The notes: a model not told the origin generated them from the letters alone. A stretch of DNA of 36,725 nucleotides from an uncultured Clostridium sp. (GCA_947647595.1 CANSKZ010000012.1:1-36725), one strand, 5' to 3'. Shown: positions 16,086 to 25,812, numbered from the stretch's first letter. Numbers and translations: made by a program.

Positions 16086-16625
16086 TTACTTCTTACCTGC
16101 TTTACCTTCTTTACGTCTAATAACTTCATAATCATATTTAATACCTTTACCACGATATACTTCTGGTGGTCTTTTACTTCTGACAACCGCTGCTGTTTGA
16201 CCAACTAATTCTTTGTCAATTCCTTTTACAATAATTTCGTTTTGGCTTGGCACATCAAAAGTAATTCCTGCTGGTGCCTCCATTTCAACTGGATGTGAAT
16301 ATCCTAAGTTCATCAATAAATTATTTCCCTTTTTCTGAGCTCTATATCCAACACCATTAATTTCTAATTTTTTCTCAAAACCATTTAAAGTTCCTTCAAT
16401 CATGTTATTGATTAAAGTTCTTGTTAAACCATGTAAACTTCTGTTTTTTGGTTGATCGTCTGGTCTTACAACTGTTAAAATTTTGTCTTGAAAATTGACT
16501 TTCATGTTTTCATGAATTTCTCTTTCTAATGTTCCTTTTGGACCTTTTACTGTAATATGTTGTCCGTCAATTTTAATTTCAACATTATCTGGTACAGTAA
16601 TTGGTTTATTTCCTATTCTTGACAT
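16086..16625 (-). CDS. rplF: Ribosomal protein L6
   Basis: Large-subunit protein L6 (uL6), 179 residues, near the factor-binding site. Starts MSRIGNKPITVPDNVEIKI; the C-terminal signature GIDKELVGQTAAVVRSKRPP and EVYRGKGIKYDYEVIRRKEGKAGKK in part is complete. It lies between rpsH and rplR; the 158-nt upstream gap (16626-16783) contains no clear gene. Confidence 0.98.
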   Translation of the reverse strand: MSRIGNKPITVPDNVEIKIDGQHITVKGPKGTLEREIHENMKVNFQDKILTVVRPDDQPKNRSLHGLTRTLINNMIEGTLNGFEKKLEINGVGYRAQKKGNNLLMNLGYSHPVEMEAPAGITFDVPSQNEIIVKGIDKELVGQTAAVVRSKRPPEVYRGKGIKYDYEVIRRKEGKAGKK

Positions 16626-16783
16626 TTCATTTCTCCTTTCTTAGATTAATACACTATTTTTATAGGTATTTTTTCAGAATTTTATTGTATTATATCATAT
16701 TTGGACTTATTGCTTTACAAAAATTCCCACGCTCTGTTCTAATTTCCGTCTACTTTCTAAGCAAACTACGCTTTAATTCCTCA

Positions 16784-17182
16784 TTACCAAATATAGGCTA
16801 ATACCTCTCCACCGATTCCTAATTCTCGGGCTTTTTTGTCTGTCATAATTCCTTTAGATGTTGAGATTAAGGCAATTCCTAAACCGTTTAATACTTTAGG
16901 TAATTCATCTTTGTTTGCATAAATTCTTAAACCTGGTTTACTAATTCTTCTTAATCCATCGATTACTCGATTTCCTTTTTCATCATATTTTAAGGTGATT
17001 CTTAAAACACCTTGAATTCCATCTTCAATCTCTTCAAAAGATTTGATATATCCTTCTTCCAATAAATTTTCTGCAATCGCTTTTTTCATTTTTGATGCAG
17101 GAACATCAACTGTTTTAAATTTATTGGTATTCGCATTTCTGATTCTTGTTAACATATCTGCAATTGGATCTGTTATATTCAC
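16784..17182 (-). CDS. rpsH: Ribosomal protein S8
   Basis: Small-subunit assembly protein S8 (uS8), 132 residues. [18 protein letters not shown] at the N-terminus and the C-terminal [28 protein letters not shown] are canonical. S8 represses spc operon translation in enterobacteria; whether it does so here is not shown by the sequence. Confidence 0.98.
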   Translation of the reverse strand: MNITDPIADMLTRIRNANTNKFKTVDVPASKMKKAIAENLLEEGYIKSFEEIEDGIQGVLRITLKYDEKGNRVIDGLRRISKPGLRIYANKDELPKVLNGLGIALISTSKGIMTDKKARELGIGGEVLAYIW

Positions 17183-17240
17183 TGATTTTCCCTCCTTTTC
17201 TAACTTTTATAGGAAACAATACTTTCGTATTGCTACTGAC

Positions 17241-17267
17241 ACTGTAACTCGCTTACGCTCGAACAGT
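17241..17267 (-). repeat. Purine-rich hairpin element, copy B (rpsN-rpsH gap)
   Basis: Minus strand: ACTGT - T - CGAGC - GTAA - GCGAG - TT - ACAGT. It folds as a stem, with C-G, tandem G-A/A-G and G-C, C-G pairs closing a GTAA (GNRA) loop. The core is almost the same as that in the L10 leader at 27858-27888. Confidence 0.5.
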
Positions 17268-17275
17268 CTCAGAAC

Positions 17276-17461
17276 CTACCAACTTGCTTTTTTTACTCCA
17301 GGAATCTCACCTTTGTGAGCTAATTCTCTAAAACAAATACGGCAAATTCCGAATTTTCTAATATAAGCATGTGGTCTTCCACAAATTTTGCATCTGTTAT
17401 ATTCTCTTGTTTTATATTTTTGCTCTCTGGCACATTTCACTTTTAATGATTTTTTAGCCAT
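17276..17461 (-). CDS. rpsN: Ribosomal protein S14, zinc-binding type Z
   Basis: Small-subunit head protein S14 (uS14), 61 residues, short zinc form (often called rpsZ). The four ligands are in [23 protein letters not shown] (given in part: CKIC and CRIC). This short type is typical of Firmicutes. It lies 17 nt after rplE. Confidence 0.97.
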   Translation of the reverse strand: MAKKSLKVKCAREQKYKTREYNRCKICGRPHAYIRKFGICRICFRELAHKGEIPGVKKASW

Positions 17462-17478
17462 CGGTTTCTCCTTTCTTT

Positions 17479-18018
17479 TTAGTTTCTGAATGGCATTCCC
17501 AATAAAGACAACAACTCTTTTGCTTCTTCATCTGTTTTAGCTGTTGTTACAAATATAATATCCATACCTCTTATTTTGTCGATTTTATCATATTCAATTT
17601 CTGGGAAAATTAATTGCTCTTTGATTCCCATTGAGTAATTTCCTCTACCATCAAATGAATGAGACGATACACCTCTAAAATCTCTTACTCTTGGTAATGC
17701 AACATTAAATAATTTTTGTGCAAAATCATACATTTTTCCTGCTCTTAATGTTACTTTACATCCTATTTTAGCTCCTTCTCTTAATTTGAAAGCAGCAATT
17801 GATTTTTTTGCTTTTGTGATAATTGGTTTTTGACCTGTTATAATTGTCAAATCATTCATTGCATTATCTAAAGCTTTTGGATTATCTTTGGTTTCCCCTA
17901 ATCCAATATTTATGACTATTTTTTCTAAGCTTGGAACTTCCATAATAGAAGTATAATTGAATTTTTTCATTAATGCTGGTACTACTTCATTTTTATATTG
18001 TTCTTTAAGTACTTCCAT
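17479..18018 (-). CDS. rplE: Ribosomal protein L5
   Basis: Large-subunit protein L5 (uL5), 179 residues, which binds 5S rRNA and the P-site tRNA. Motif [17 protein letters not shown] near the start, [18 protein letters not shown] and [19 protein letters not shown] at the end. It is complete and follows rplX by 25 nt. Confidence 0.98.
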   Translation of the reverse strand: MEVLKEQYKNEVVPALMKKFNYTSIMEVPSLEKIVINIGLGETKDNPKALDNAMNDLTIITGQKPIITKAKKSIAAFKLREGAKIGCKVTLRAGKMYDFAQKLFNVALPRVRDFRGVSSHSFDGRGNYSMGIKEQLIFPEIEYDKIDKIRGMDIIFVTTAKTDEEAKELLSLLGMPFRN

Positions 18019-18043
18019 CTTACTTAAAACTCCTCCTTTCTAT

Positions 18044-18364
18044 TTACTTTTTAAGTTTCTCTCCGCATTTTTTGCAAATACGTACTTTCTCGCCTTTTTC
18101 TCCTTGATATCCAATTTTAGTCGCTTTTCCACATTTCGCACATACTACATTGGCTTTACTGCTATCAATTGGACATTCTACTGAAATAATTCCACCTTCA
18201 TCGCCTTGTTTTCTAGGTTTCACGTGTTTTTTTCGAACATTAACACCTTTTACAACTATTTTGTTTTTCTTAGGAATTACTTCTAAAACTTCACCAGTTT
18301 TGTCTTTATCGTTTCCTGATAAAATTTTAACATTATCACCTTTTTTGATTTTCAATTTATTCAC
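18044..18364 (-). CDS. rplX: Ribosomal protein L24
   Basis: Large-subunit assembly initiator L24 (uL24), 106 residues. KOW motif (KGDNVKILSGNDKDKTGEVL) followed by VKGVNVRKKHVKPRKQ. The C-terminus has a zinc-ribbon-like CAKCGKATKIGY..CKKCGEKLKK, a cysteine pattern seen in many Gram-positive L24 proteins. Confidence 0.97.
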   Translation of the reverse strand: MNKLKIKKGDNVKILSGNDKDKTGEVLEVIPKKNKIVVKGVNVRKKHVKPRKQGDEGGIISVECPIDSSKANVVCAKCGKATKIGYQGEKGEKVRICKKCGEKLKK

Positions 18365-18404
18365 CTCTAATTCTTTTTTAGATTTTTGAATTTTGTATTA
18401 CTTC

Positions 18405-18773
18405 TTATAAAACCTCTGGAGCCAAAGATAATATTTTCAAATAATTTTTATCTCTTAACTCTCTTGCTACTGGTCCAAAAATACGTGTTCCTTTTGGTGT
18501 TCCATCTTCACGAATAATAACCGCAGCATTTTCATCAAATCTTACGTAAGAACCATCTGGACGTCTAGCGCCTTTTTTTGTTCTAACAACGACAGCTTTT
18601 ACTACTTCTCCTTTTTTTACAACGCCACCTGGTGTAGCAGATTTAACAGAAGCAACAATTACATCTCCTATTTCCGCATATCTTCTATAGGATCCGCCTA
18701 AACATCTGATACACATAAGTTCTCTTGCACCAGTATTATCAGCCACTTTTAATCTAGTTTGTTGTTGTACCAT
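18405..18773 (-). CDS. rplN: Ribosomal protein L14
   Basis: Large-subunit protein L14 (uL14), 122 residues, at the subunit interface (bridge B8). [23 protein letters not shown] opens it (in part), and [20 protein letters not shown] closes it. It is complete, between rpsQ and rplX. Confidence 0.98.
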   Translation of the reverse strand: MVQQQTRLKVADNTGARELMCIRCLGGSYRRYAEIGDVIVASVKSATPGGVVKKGEVVKAVVVRTKKGARRPDGSYVRFDENAAVIIREDGTPKGTRIFGPVARELRDKNYLKILSLAPEVL

Positions 18774-18812
18774 TTAAGGTTCCTCCTTCTTTCTTAAACT
18801 TTCTATTACAGC

Positions 18813-19076
18813 TTATTTTTTAATTGCTTTTTCGACTATTTTTATTAGTCTCCATCTTTTATCTTTGGATAGAGGTCTTGTTTCCATAACTTCTACCTTA
18901 TCTCCCACTTTGCATTCATTTGCTTCGTCGTGAGCTTTTAATTTATAAGTTCTTTTGACAGTTTTCTTATAAATTGGATGTGTTACATTGTCTTCTACAG
19001 CAACTACAATGGTTTTATCCATTTTATCAGAAACAACTGTACCAATCATTGTTTTACGAAGATTTCTTTCTTCCAT
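18813..19076 (-). CDS. rpsQ: Ribosomal protein S17
   Basis: Small-subunit assembly protein S17 (uS17), 87 residues, OB fold. Motifs [19 protein letters not shown] and [18 protein letters not shown] are intact. It is complete. The 88-nt gap to rpmC contains a purine-rich hairpin (19112-19136). Confidence 0.98.
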   Translation of the reverse strand: MEERNLRKTMIGTVVSDKMDKTIVVAVEDNVTHPIYKKTVKRTYKLKAHDEANECKVGDKVEVMETRPLSKDKRWRLIKIVEKAIKK

Positions 19077-19111
19077 AGCCAGTCTATCTCCTTTCTTAAT
19101 TTTCTAAAGTC

Positions 19112-19136
19112 TGCAATTCCGCTTTGCTTCCTTGCA
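19112..19136 (-). repeat. Purine-rich hairpin element, copy C (rpmC-rpsQ gap)
   Basis: Minus strand: TGCAA - GGAAGC - AAA - GCGGAA - TTGCA. The outer 5-bp stem encloses a symmetrical run of purine mismatches and a GC-closed AAA loop, as in the other copies. Confidence 0.45.
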
Positions 19137-19164
19137 TAAGTGATTCGTATGGCTTATACTTTGT

Positions 19165-19362
19165 CTACGATTCACTCAATTCTCTTTTTCTAAGTATTGT
19201 CTTTACTCTGGCAATTTCGCGACGAACTTCACGAATTCTCATTGGATTATCCAATCCGTTTGTTGCTAAACTAAAACGTAATTTGAATAATTCTGATTTT
19301 AATTCTGTTAGCTCTTTTTCTAGCTCAGGTGAAGACATTTCATTTAATTTTTTATTCTTCAT
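19165..19362 (-). CDS. rpmC: Ribosomal protein L29
   Basis: Large-subunit protein L29 (uL29), 65 residues, at the peptide exit tunnel. The two-helix form is clear: [20 protein letters not shown], then [19 protein letters not shown]. Its start overlaps the end of rplP by 11 nt, suggesting translational coupling. Confidence 0.97.
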   Translation of the reverse strand: MKNKKLNEMSSPELEKELTELKSELFKLRFSLATNGLDNPMRIREVRREIARVKTILRKRELSES

Positions 19363-19786
19363 CTAAATCACCGCCTACTTCTCTTTTTACAAACTTGGTT
19401 TTTACAGGCAATTTATGTCCTGCTAAACGTAATGCTTCTCTTGCAATTTCTTCTGAAACACCAGCTAATTCAAACATAACTCTACCTGGTTTTACAACTG
19501 CTACCCAATATTCTGGAGCACCTTTACCTTTACCCATACGAGTTCCAATTGGTTTACTGGTAATTGGTTTGTCTGGAAATACTTTTATCCAAACTTTTCC
19601 ACCTCTTTTGATATAACGTGTCATCGCAATTCTGGCAGCTTCAATTTGGTTTGATGTAATCCATCCAGCAGATGTGGCTTGAATTCCGAATTCTCCTTCG
19701 TTTACAACATTACCACGTGTTGCTTTTCCTCTATTTCTACCTTTTTGCATTTTTCTAAATTTTGTTTTTTTAGGCATTAATGGCAT
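19352..19786 (-). CDS. rplP: Ribosomal protein L16
   Basis: Large-subunit protein L16 (uL16), 144 residues, which helps shape the A and P sites. [20 protein letters not shown] at the start and the [19 protein letters not shown] region are canonical. ATG at 19786 is joined to the rpsC stop as TAATG with GGAGG 9 nt upstream, so translation is coupled. Confidence 0.98.
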   Translation of the reverse strand: MPLMPKKTKFRKMQKGRNRGKATRGNVVNEGEFGIQATSAGWITSNQIEAARIAMTRYIKRGGKVWIKVFPDKPITSKPIGTRMGKGKGAPEYWVAVVKPGRVMFELAGVSEEIAREALRLAGHKLPVKTKFVKREVGGDLDEE

Positions 19787-20448
19787 TAGTTTCTACCTCC
19801 TTCTTGTGCATCTTTTTTGCTTGGCAGAATTTCACCTTTATAAATCCAAACTTTAACACCAATTTTTCCATAAGTCGTATCTGCTTCTGCAAATCCATAA
19901 TCAATATCAGCTCTTAAAGTTTGTAATGGAATGGTTCCATCTTTATAAAATTCAGTTCTTGCCATATCAGCTCCACCTAATCTTCCTGATACTGCAGTTT
20001 TAATACCTAAAGCACCAGCTTTCATAGATTTTTGCATACATTGTTTCATGGCTCTTCTGAACGAAATTCTTCTTTCTAATTGACCTGCTATATTTTCTGC
20101 AACTAATTGTGCATCTGTATCAATATTTTTTACTTCAACAATGTTTAAATTAACTTGTTTGTTAATCATTTTTTCTAACTCATTTTTTAGAGCTTCTGAA
20201 AGATTCCCACCTTTTCCAATTACCAAACCTGGTTTTGCTGTGTAAACATTAATTCTTACACATTTGGCAGTTCTTTCAATTTCTATTTTTGAAATTCCAC
20301 TAATATATAATTTTTTCTTTATATATTTACGGATGTTATAATCCTCTACTAAGTAGTCACTATAATCTTTCGCATTTGCATACCATTTTGAGTCCCAATC
20401 TCTAATTATACCAACTCTTATTCCATTTGGATGAACTTTTTGTCCCAT
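19786..20448 (-). CDS. rpsC: Ribosomal protein S3
   Basis: Small-subunit protein S3 (uS3), 220 residues, lining the mRNA entry tunnel. It starts [20 protein letters not shown]; the KH domain carries GLVIGKGG; the C-terminal domain has [17 protein letters not shown]. It is complete and shares one base with rplP (TAATG). Confidence 0.98.
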   Translation of the reverse strand: MGQKVHPNGIRVGIIRDWDSKWYANAKDYSDYLVEDYNIRKYIKKKLYISGISKIEIERTAKCVRINVYTAKPGLVIGKGGNLSEALKNELEKMINKQVNLNIVEVKNIDTDAQLVAENIAGQLERRISFRRAMKQCMQKSMKAGALGIKTAVSGRLGGADMARTEFYKDGTIPLQTLRADIDYGFAEADTTYGKIGVKVWIYKGEILPSKKDAQEGGRN

Positions 20449-20468
20449 GTTCTTGTAATCTCCTTTCT

Positions 20469-20837
20469 TTATTTTGTCATTTCTCTTAACACAATTGTTA
20501 TATGACTTGTTCTTTTTCTAATTCTTACAGCAGAACCTTTTGCAGCAGGTCTTATTCTTTTTAAAGTAGGACCTTGATTTGCATAGATTTCGCTAACTAC
20601 TAAATTACTTCTATTCATAAAATGATTATTTTCAGCATTTGCAATTGCTGAATTAAGAAGTTTTTCCAATATTTCACTAGATGCTTTTGGCGCAAACTTT
20701 AAGATACTTAACGCTTCTTGAACGTCTTTTCCTCTGATTAAATCTGCTACAATTTTTACTTTTCTACTCGAAATTCTAGCATATTTTAAAGTTGCTTTTG
20801 CTTCGATTACATCAGTTTCTATTGCTTTTTCTTCCAC
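20469..20837 (-). CDS. rplV: Ribosomal protein L22
   Basis: Large-subunit protein L22 (uL22), 122 residues, whose hairpin reaches into the exit tunnel. [20 protein letters not shown] near the start and the hairpin [20 protein letters not shown] are intact. A short extra N-terminus ([12 protein letters not shown]) precedes the family core. Confidence 0.97.
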   Translation of the reverse strand: MEEKAIETDVIEAKATLKYARISSRKVKIVADLIRGKDVQEALSILKFAPKASSEILEKLLNSAIANAENNHFMNRSNLVVSEIYANQGPTLKRIRPAAKGSAVRIRKRTSHITIVLREMTK

Positions 20838-20875
20838 GGTTTATACCTCCTCTTCGATTTTTTTAGAATATCATT

Positions 20876-21163
20876 CTATTTCGTTTTTTTGTCTCCGCTA
20901 TGCCCTTTAAAAGTTCTTGTTGGAGCAAATTCTCCTAATTTATGTCCAATCATTTCTTCAGAAATATAAATAGGAACATGTTTTCTACCATCATGAATAG
21001 CAATTGTGTGCCCTATCATTTGTGGATATATGGTAGAAGCTCTTGACCATGTTTTTAATACTTCTTTTTTTCCAGACTCATTCATAGCTTCTATTCTCTT
21101 TAATAATCTTTCATCTACAAAAGGTGCTTTTTGTTTTCTCTCTTTCTTTTCCACGGTTGGCAT
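20876..21163 (-). CDS. rpsS: Ribosomal protein S19
   Basis: Small-subunit head protein S19 (uS19), 95 residues. Core: [20 protein letters not shown] and [20 protein letters not shown]. It has a basic N-terminus of normal length. It lies between rplB and rplV. Confidence 0.98.
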   Translation of the reverse strand: MPTVEKKERKQKAPFVDERLLKRIEAMNESGKKEVLKTWSRASTIYPQMIGHTIAIHDGRKHVPIYISEEMIGHKLGEFAPTRTFKGHSGDKKTK

Positions 21164-21183
21164 TACTTTTTCCTCCTTTCAGC

Positions 21184-22011
21184 TTACTTTCTTCTCTTAA
21201 CAATAAATTTATTTGATTGTTTTTTCTTATTTCTTGTCTTATATCCTAATGCTGGTTTACCCCAAGGAGTTAATGGTCCTGGTCTACCAACTGGCGCTCT
21301 ACCTTCACCACCACCATGAGGGTGATCACATGGGTTCATAACAGAACCTCTAACGGTTGGACGAATTCCCATATGTCTTTTTCTTCCAGCTTTTCCTAAT
21401 TTAATGTTTTCATGATCGCTATTTCCAATTGTACCAATTGTTGCTCTACATCTAACACTAATTAATCTCATTTCGCCTGATGGAAGTCTTACGTGTGCAT
21501 ATGCCCCTTCTTTTGCCATTAATTGAGCATCTTGCCCAGCAGAACGAACCAATTTTCCACCTTGACCTGGATTTAATTCGATATTGTGAATCATTGTACC
21601 AACTGGAATGCTTGCTATTGGCATAGCATTTCCTGGTTTAATATCTACGTTTGTTCCTGATATTACTTTGTCACCATCGGTTATTTTTTCTGGTGCTAAG
21701 ATGTAACTTTTGGTTCCATCTTCATATTGAATTAAGGCAATATTTGCGCTTCTGTTTGGATCGTATTCAATTCCAATAACAGTTGCAAACATGTCATCTT
21801 TCTTTCTTTTAAAATCAATTATTCTGTATTTTTGTCTATTTCCACCACCTTGATGTCTTACTGTAATTCTACCATATGAGTTTCTACCAGCATTTTTTTT
21901 CTTTTTTGCTAATAAAGATTTTTCTGGTGTTTTTTTCGTGATTTCTTCAAATGTTGAAGTGGTCATGTTTCTTCTTGATGGTGTATACGGTCTATAATGT
22001 TTAATTCCCAT
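21184..22011 (-). CDS. rplB: Ribosomal protein L2
   Basis: Large-subunit protein L2 (uL2), 275 residues, required for subunit joining and peptidyl-transferase function. [19 protein letters not shown] at the start; the C-terminal signature [19 protein letters not shown] contains the functionally important His. It is complete. The 89-nt upstream gap holds a small hairpin (about 22070-22092). Confidence 0.98.
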   Translation of the reverse strand: MGIKHYRPYTPSRRNMTTSTFEEITKKTPEKSLLAKKKKNAGRNSYGRITVRHQGGGNRQKYRIIDFKRKKDDMFATVIGIEYDPNRSANIALIQYEDGTKSYILAPEKITDGDKVISGTNVDIKPGNAMPIASIPVGTMIHNIELNPGQGGKLVRSAGQDAQLMAKEGAYAHVRLPSGEMRLISVRCRATIGTIGNSDHENIKLGKAGRKRHMGIRPTVRGSVMNPCDHPHGGGEGRAPVGRPGPLTPWGKPALGYKTRNKKKQSNKFIVKRRK

Positions 22012-22100
22012 TTTTCTTTTCTCCTTTTAAATTAATTTATTTTCCTGGTTATTTTCCAGATATTCAGCGGCAAAGACAATTCAGAATTGCCTCTACTTAT

Positions 22101-22445
22101 CTACGCATTAAATGCGTCAATTGAATCGTTATATTTTTTAGAAACTTTTACTTCTTTTCCGCCTTTGCCAAGATATTTAATATCTCCAGCATCTGTATCG
22201 ATTGTAACAATCGCTTTTTTCCAATCGGATGTCATTCCTCTGTGAACACCTACTCTTTTAGCCTTTCCTTTGACTGTCATTGTGTTTACATTTAATACTT
22301 TAACATTAAATAATTTTTCAACTGCATTTCTGATTTCAACTTTTGTTGCTTTTTTTGCAACTTTGAAAGTGTATTTTCCATCTTGCATATCCATATTACT
22401 TTTTTCTGTAATGATTGGTTTTATGATAATATCTTCTGCTACCAT
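22101..22445 (-). CDS. rplW: Ribosomal protein L23
   Basis: Large-subunit protein L23 (uL23), 114 residues, docking site for trigger factor and SRP at the exit tunnel. IIKPIITEKSN, YTFKVAKKATKVEIRNAVEKLF and VNTMTVKGKAKRVG are typical. It is slightly longer than usual, with a C-terminal lysine-rich tail. Its ATG abuts the rplD stop (TAAATG). Confidence 0.97.
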   Translation of the reverse strand: MVAEDIIIKPIITEKSNMDMQDGKYTFKVAKKATKVEIRNAVEKLFNVKVLNVNTMTVKGKAKRVGVHRGMTSDWKKAIVTIDTDAGDIKYLGKGGKEVKVSKKYNDSIDAFNA

Positions 22446-23069
22446 TTAAGCATACACCTCCTCTAATTTCTTAACTGTATCAACTGTTAAAACTAATTTT
22501 TTGTATTTTAGTAAGTCAAATACATTGATTGTGCTAACAGAAATCGTTCTAACTCCAGCTAAATTTCTTGCTGATTTTTGAACTTTCTCATCTCCTGTTG
22601 CAAGCATAATTAAAGCCTTATCTTCAATTTTTAAGTTTTTCATCGCATTTGCCATTTGCTTTGTTTTGATTTCTTTGAAATCAAATTTATCTACAACAAC
22701 TAAATTACTTTCTAAAACTTTTGAACTTAAAATTGATTTGATTGCTAATCTCTTTTCTTTTTTATTCACTCTATATTTATAAGAACGTGGTTTTGGTCCT
22801 AATGCAATACCACCTTTAATCCATTGTGGTGCACGAATAGAACCTTGTCTTGCACGACCAGTACCTTTTTGTCTCCATGGTTTTCTACCACCGCCTCTAA
22901 CTTCACTTCTTGTTTTGGTACTTTGCGTTCCTTGTCTTTGATTGGCTAAATAATTGACTAAAACATTGTGAACTAAACTTTCATTTGGTTCTATTCCAAA
23001 TATTTCTTCTTTTAAATCAATATCGCTAACCTTTTTACCTTCTACGTTATATACTTCTACTTTAGGCAT
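22446..23069 (-). CDS. rplD: Ribosomal protein L4
   Basis: Large-subunit protein L4 (uL4), 207 residues, whose loop lines the exit tunnel. The loop RSEVRGGGRKPWRQKGTGRA (about 59-78) is intact. L4 is the autogenous regulator of the S10 operon in gamma-proteobacteria; whether it acts on the leader upstream of rpsJ here is open. Confidence 0.98.
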   Translation of the reverse strand: MPKVEVYNVEGKKVSDIDLKEEIFGIEPNESLVHNVLVNYLANQRQGTQSTKTRSEVRGGGRKPWRQKGTGRARQGSIRAPQWIKGGIALGPKPRSYKYRVNKKEKRLAIKSILSSKVLESNLVVVDKFDFKEIKTKQMANAMKNLKIEDKALIMLATGDEKVQKSARNLAGVRTISVSTINVFDLLKYKKLVLTVDTVKKLEEVYA

Positions 23070-23089
23070 TTAACTTTCCTCCTTCCTTT

Positions 23090-23725
23090 CTATTTACTTT
23101 TCTTTACACTATCATTTATTTTTAAGATGCTACCTTTATTTCCAGGAACACTTCCTTTTACTAAAATAGCATTTTTATCAGAATCCACTCGAATAATCAT
23201 AAGATTTTGAATGGTAACTGTATCAACACCCATGTGTCCTGGTAATTTTTTACCTTTGAATACTCTACCTGGTGTTGAACAAGGTCCCATTGAACCTGGT
23301 CTTCTATGATACATAGAACCATGTCCCATTGGTCCTCTTGATTGTCCATGACGTTTAATAACACCTTGGAATCCTTTTCCTTTTGTGATACCTTGAATAT
23401 CAACAGCTTCTCCTGCTTCAAAAGTATCCACTTTTATTTCATCTCCTACTTTTACAGTAGAAACATCATCTAATCTAAATTCTCTTAAGTGCTTTGTTGG
23501 TTTTACACTTGCTTTTGAAAAATGACCTTTTTTTGGTTTATTCACTTTTACTTCTTTTACTTCTCCAAATCCTAATTGAACAGCATCGTATCCATCTGTT
23601 TCAACTGTTTTCACTTGAACAACTGGACATGGTCCACATTCAATCACAGTTACTGGAATAATAGCACCTGTTTCATCAAAGATTTGAGTCATACCAACTT
23701 TTCTTCCTATAATTGCTTTCTTCAT
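23090..23725 (-). CDS. rplC: Ribosomal protein L3
   Basis: Large-subunit assembly initiator L3 (uL3), 211 residues. Starts [20 protein letters not shown]; the tunnel-side loop [20 protein letters not shown], with the Gln that is methylated in some bacteria, is present. It is complete. The 91-nt gap to rpsJ holds a small hairpin (23753-23770). Confidence 0.98.
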   Translation of the reverse strand: MKKAIIGRKVGMTQIFDETGAIIPVTVIECGPCPVVQVKTVETDGYDAVQLGFGEVKEVKVNKPKKGHFSKASVKPTKHLREFRLDDVSTVKVGDEIKVDTFEAGEAVDIQGITKGKGFQGVIKRHGQSRGPMGHGSMYHRRPGSMGPCSTPGRVFKGKKLPGHMGVDTVTIQNLMIIRVDSDKNAILVKGSVPGNKGSILKINDSVKKSK

Positions 23726-23752
23726 TTTTATTCCTCCTAAATTTTACTATTG

Positions 23753-23770
23753 GCTGAAACCTTATTCAGC
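23753..23770 (-). other. Small hairpin in the rpsJ-rplC gap
   Basis: GCTGAA (23753-23758) and TTCAGC (23765-23770) pair around a 6-nt loop, with no T run after it on the minus strand. It is possibly a processing or spacer hairpin; no function is assigned. Confidence 0.35.
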
Positions 23771-23816
23771 ATGGTCTTTTTTAGGGTTTTCACTCTAAAT
23801 TAACCTTAAACTTAAA

Positions 23817-24143
23817 TTATAGTTTAATTTCAATATCAACACCAGCTGGTAATTCAAGTTTCATCAAATTATCAACTGTTTTTTGCGTTGGATAAAGAAT
23901 ATCAATTACTCTTTTATGTGTTCTCATTTCAAATTGCTCTCTTGAATCTTTGTGCTTGTGTGGAGAACGTAAAATTGTGATAACTTCTTTTTCCGTTGGA
24001 AGTGGAATTGGTCCTGAAACTTTAGCTCCTGTTCTCTTAGCAGTTTCTACTATTTTTTCAGCAGACTGGTCTAAAACAACATAATCATAAGCTTTTAGTC
24101 TAATTCTGATTTTGTCACTTCCTATTTTGTTTGATGTTGCCAT
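23817..24143 (-). CDS. rpsJ: Ribosomal protein S10
   Basis: Small-subunit protein S10 (uS10/NusE), 108 residues; it also joins NusB in antitermination. [21 protein letters not shown] and [24 protein letters not shown] (in part) are conserved. A short extra N-terminus ([10 protein letters not shown]) precedes the family core. It is the first gene of the long cluster. AGGAGGG lies upstream, after a leader of about 240 nt. Confidence 0.98.
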   Translation of the reverse strand: MATSNKIGSDKIRIRLKAYDYVVLDQSAEKIVETAKRTGAKVSGPIPLPTEKEVITILRSPHKHKDSREQFEMRTHKRVIDILYPTQKTVDNLMKLELPAGVDIEIKL

Positions 24144-24220
24144 TTTTTTCCCTCCTTCTTTTATTCTACGATTAACGGCAAGTTATTAACGTATCCGAGT
24201 GTTTTCTCTTTCACCTTTTT

Positions 24221-24360
24221 TTATCCAAGTATTTTCATCTATTTTATAAAAATTACCTGGATAAGTTTTTATCAAATACGTTTATCAAACTTATCGCCTG
24301 GTCTAAGCCACGACATACTCCACAGGAGTTCCCTCCGTAAGAAAACTTACGTAGCCACAT
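24221..24360 (-). promoter_or_regulatory. Structured 5' leader of the S10 operon
   Basis: Between the promoter and rpsJ the RNA can form: CGTAAG/CTTACG (24336-24351), ACTCC/GGAGT (24317-24329), a 9-bp stem GATAAGTTT/AAACTTATC (24260-24268 with 24287-24295) and an 11-bp stem (24221-24231 with 24254-24264, one G-T). The last two share 24260-24264 and cannot coexist. No T run follows, so control by attenuation is not evident; translational control or processing is possible. I cannot assign it to a named leader family. Confidence 0.6.
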
Positions 24361-24392
24361 CCTGCTTCATCGCAAATCTACACGCAATTGAT

Positions 24393-24422
24393 ATTATACT
24401 ACGGATTGGTAGGATTTGTCAA
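24393..24422 (-). promoter_or_regulatory. Main promoter of the S10-spc-alpha cluster
   Basis: Minus strand: TTGACA (24422-24417), 18-nt spacer, TATAAT (24398-24393). The start near 24386 gives a leader of about 240 nt. I see no equally good promoter within the 17-kb cluster, although I did not score every gap. Confidence 0.8.
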
Positions 24423-24451
24423 CAGTTTTTCCAAAAATTTCTTTATTTTTA

Positions 24452-24482
24452 ACATAAAAAAATCAGCCGTAAAACTGATTTT
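24452..24482 (-). terminator. Terminator of the APH-like operon
   Basis: AAAATCAG (24459-24466) pairs with CTGATTTT (24475-24482), followed on the minus strand by further T. It touches the stop codon of the kinase gene and separates it from the S10 promoter. Confidence 0.75.
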
Positions 24483-25375
24483 CAATTTGCCTTTTCTTTT
24501 AATAATTGTAAGCCTTGTTCCCACAATTCTTTACTGTTGTTTTTTATGCCACATAGTAATGTTTCAATTGGATAATACTCTTCTTTTAAATCTGCATACT
24601 CAATCACTGTTTCTATCTCTTTTAAGCCATAATCTTTCAAAACTTTGAGTCCAAATTCTCTTTCTATTTCTTCTTCGCTTTTTTCTAACAAATATAAAAA
24701 ATCACAATAAATATCTGTTACGCAGGCATCTCCAAAATCAATAACGCCTGCTAATTCATAGTTTTCATTTAAAAAAATATGATTCCCACTCAGGTCATTA
24801 TGGCATAAAGCCTTTTTGCCATTAAAAATTTTATCATTACTTATTATTTGGGCAAAAATACTTTCTATAAAATTCTTTTGTTTTTTATTTAGAATATTAT
24901 ATACTTCCGCTTTTAAAATTTTAGAATCTTCCAAACAAGCTTTTTCATTATCCGTTGTAAATTCTAATAGTGGTACTATATTCAAGCAATGTAATTGTTT
25001 CAAAAAATGAGCAATATCCTGTGCTAATTTTTCTTTTTGCATTTCATTCATTTTTTGATAAACCTTTAAAGACAAAGCTGTTCCATGAATTGCCTTATAT
25101 CCCATTACAGCACTTTTCTCTGTTTGACTAAAATATTCTATTTCTGGAATTTTAATATCTGTCTCTAAATTATCTCTCAAAAAGTCTAGTATTTTTTTCT
25201 CTTTTAAATAATCTTTACAAGCCAATTCATGCTTAGCAAACTTAAAAATAAAATCTTCATTTATCAAATAGGCTTCGCTATCGTAACCATTTCCAACAAA
25301 TTTGATATTTCTGATTTCGATATCAAATTTAGATTCTAGCCATTCTCTTATTTGATTTTCGCTATATTGCCTCAT
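24482..25375 (-). CDS. Aminoglycoside phosphotransferase family kinase
   Basis: A 297-residue protein with the APH fold, which moves phosphate from a nucleotide to a small-molecule hydroxyl. The Brenner-type catalytic loop CHNDLSGNHIFLN (Asp base, Asn metal ligand) and metal-binding VIDFGDACVTD follow an N-lobe with FKFAKHE (the Lys is the candidate phosphate-binding residue). The loop HNDLSGNHI is close to that of APH(2'')-type enzymes, but the substrate cannot be told from sequence; many relatives do not confer resistance. ATG at 25375 has GGGAG 6 nt upstream; the frame extends to 25462 without a site and would overlap the previous gene. Confidence 0.85.
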   Translation of the reverse strand: MRQYSENQIREWLESKFDIEIRNIKFVGNGYDSEAYLINEDFIFKFAKHELACKDYLKEKKILDFLRDNLETDIKIPEIEYFSQTEKSAVMGYKAIHGTALSLKVYQKMNEMQKEKLAQDIAHFLKQLHCLNIVPLLEFTTDNEKACLEDSKILKAEVYNILNKKQKNFIESIFAQIISNDKIFNGKKALCHNDLSGNHIFLNENYELAGVIDFGDACVTDIYCDFLYLLEKSEEEIEREFGLKVLKDYGLKEIETVIEYADLKEEYYPIETLLCGIKNNSKELWEQGLQLLKEKAN

Positions 25376-25388
25376 AACATTCTCCCAT

Positions 25389-25781
25389 TTATTTTGTATA
25401 AAAATAATGATTATTTTCCAGATATCTAGTGTTTTTTTTAATCCAAGGACAGCCAAATACAAATCGGTTCAGTTGAAACTGGTAAGTGGCATCCTTTGTT
25501 TTTATTTTCATTTTTCCAAGTATCCAAATATGACTTATTTTAAATTCAATTACATCCTCCCATTGAATGGTAGCACAATTTTCACCATCTGTAGAATATA
25601 AGGTAATTCCTGTCTCATTAAATAAAAAGAAATAGTATTCTATTTGATCGAATTTTATATACGTTTTCCACGGTGTTGGAATTACCTTATTGGGCATTGA
25701 AATATTGGTTCCATAGATGATATTGTCAGTTTCTGTTATGTTGTATTTTTGAATTACATTTTCTAATTGATTGGTGAGCAT
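25389..25781 (-). CDS. Unknown protein, possibly PH-like
   Basis: A 130-residue protein I do not recognise. After a short helical N-terminus it has alternating hydrophobic beta strands (TYIKFDQIEYYFFLF, GITLYS, VIEFKISHIWILGKMKIKT), which could form a bacterial PH-like barrel; this is a weak guess. No signal peptide. ATG at 25781 has AAGGAG 8 nt upstream; a TTG at 25802 is less likely. It lies 13 nt before the kinase and 31 nt after the next gene, in one operon. Confidence 0.7.
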   Translation of the reverse strand: MLTNQLENVIQKYNITETDNIIYGTNISMPNKVIPTPWKTYIKFDQIEYYFFLFNETGITLYSTDGENCATIQWEDVIEFKISHIWILGKMKIKTKDATYQFQLNRFVFGCPWIKKNTRYLENNHYFYTK

Positions 25782-25812
25782 TTTATTTTCTCCTTCATTC
25801 AATTATAATTTT

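Noticed and set aside
23197..23421. Overlapping minus-strand frame inside rplC
   Set aside because: It lies wholly within the well-supported L3 gene in another frame, and its composition is that of a shadow frame.
24221..24264. Attenuator in the S10 leader
   Set aside because: The 11-bp stem is followed by A-rich, not T-rich, sequence on the minus strand, so it should not terminate.
24482..25375. Calling the APH-like gene a resistance determinant
   Set aside because: The fold and catalytic loop are clear but the substrate is not; many chromosomal relatives do not modify antibiotics.
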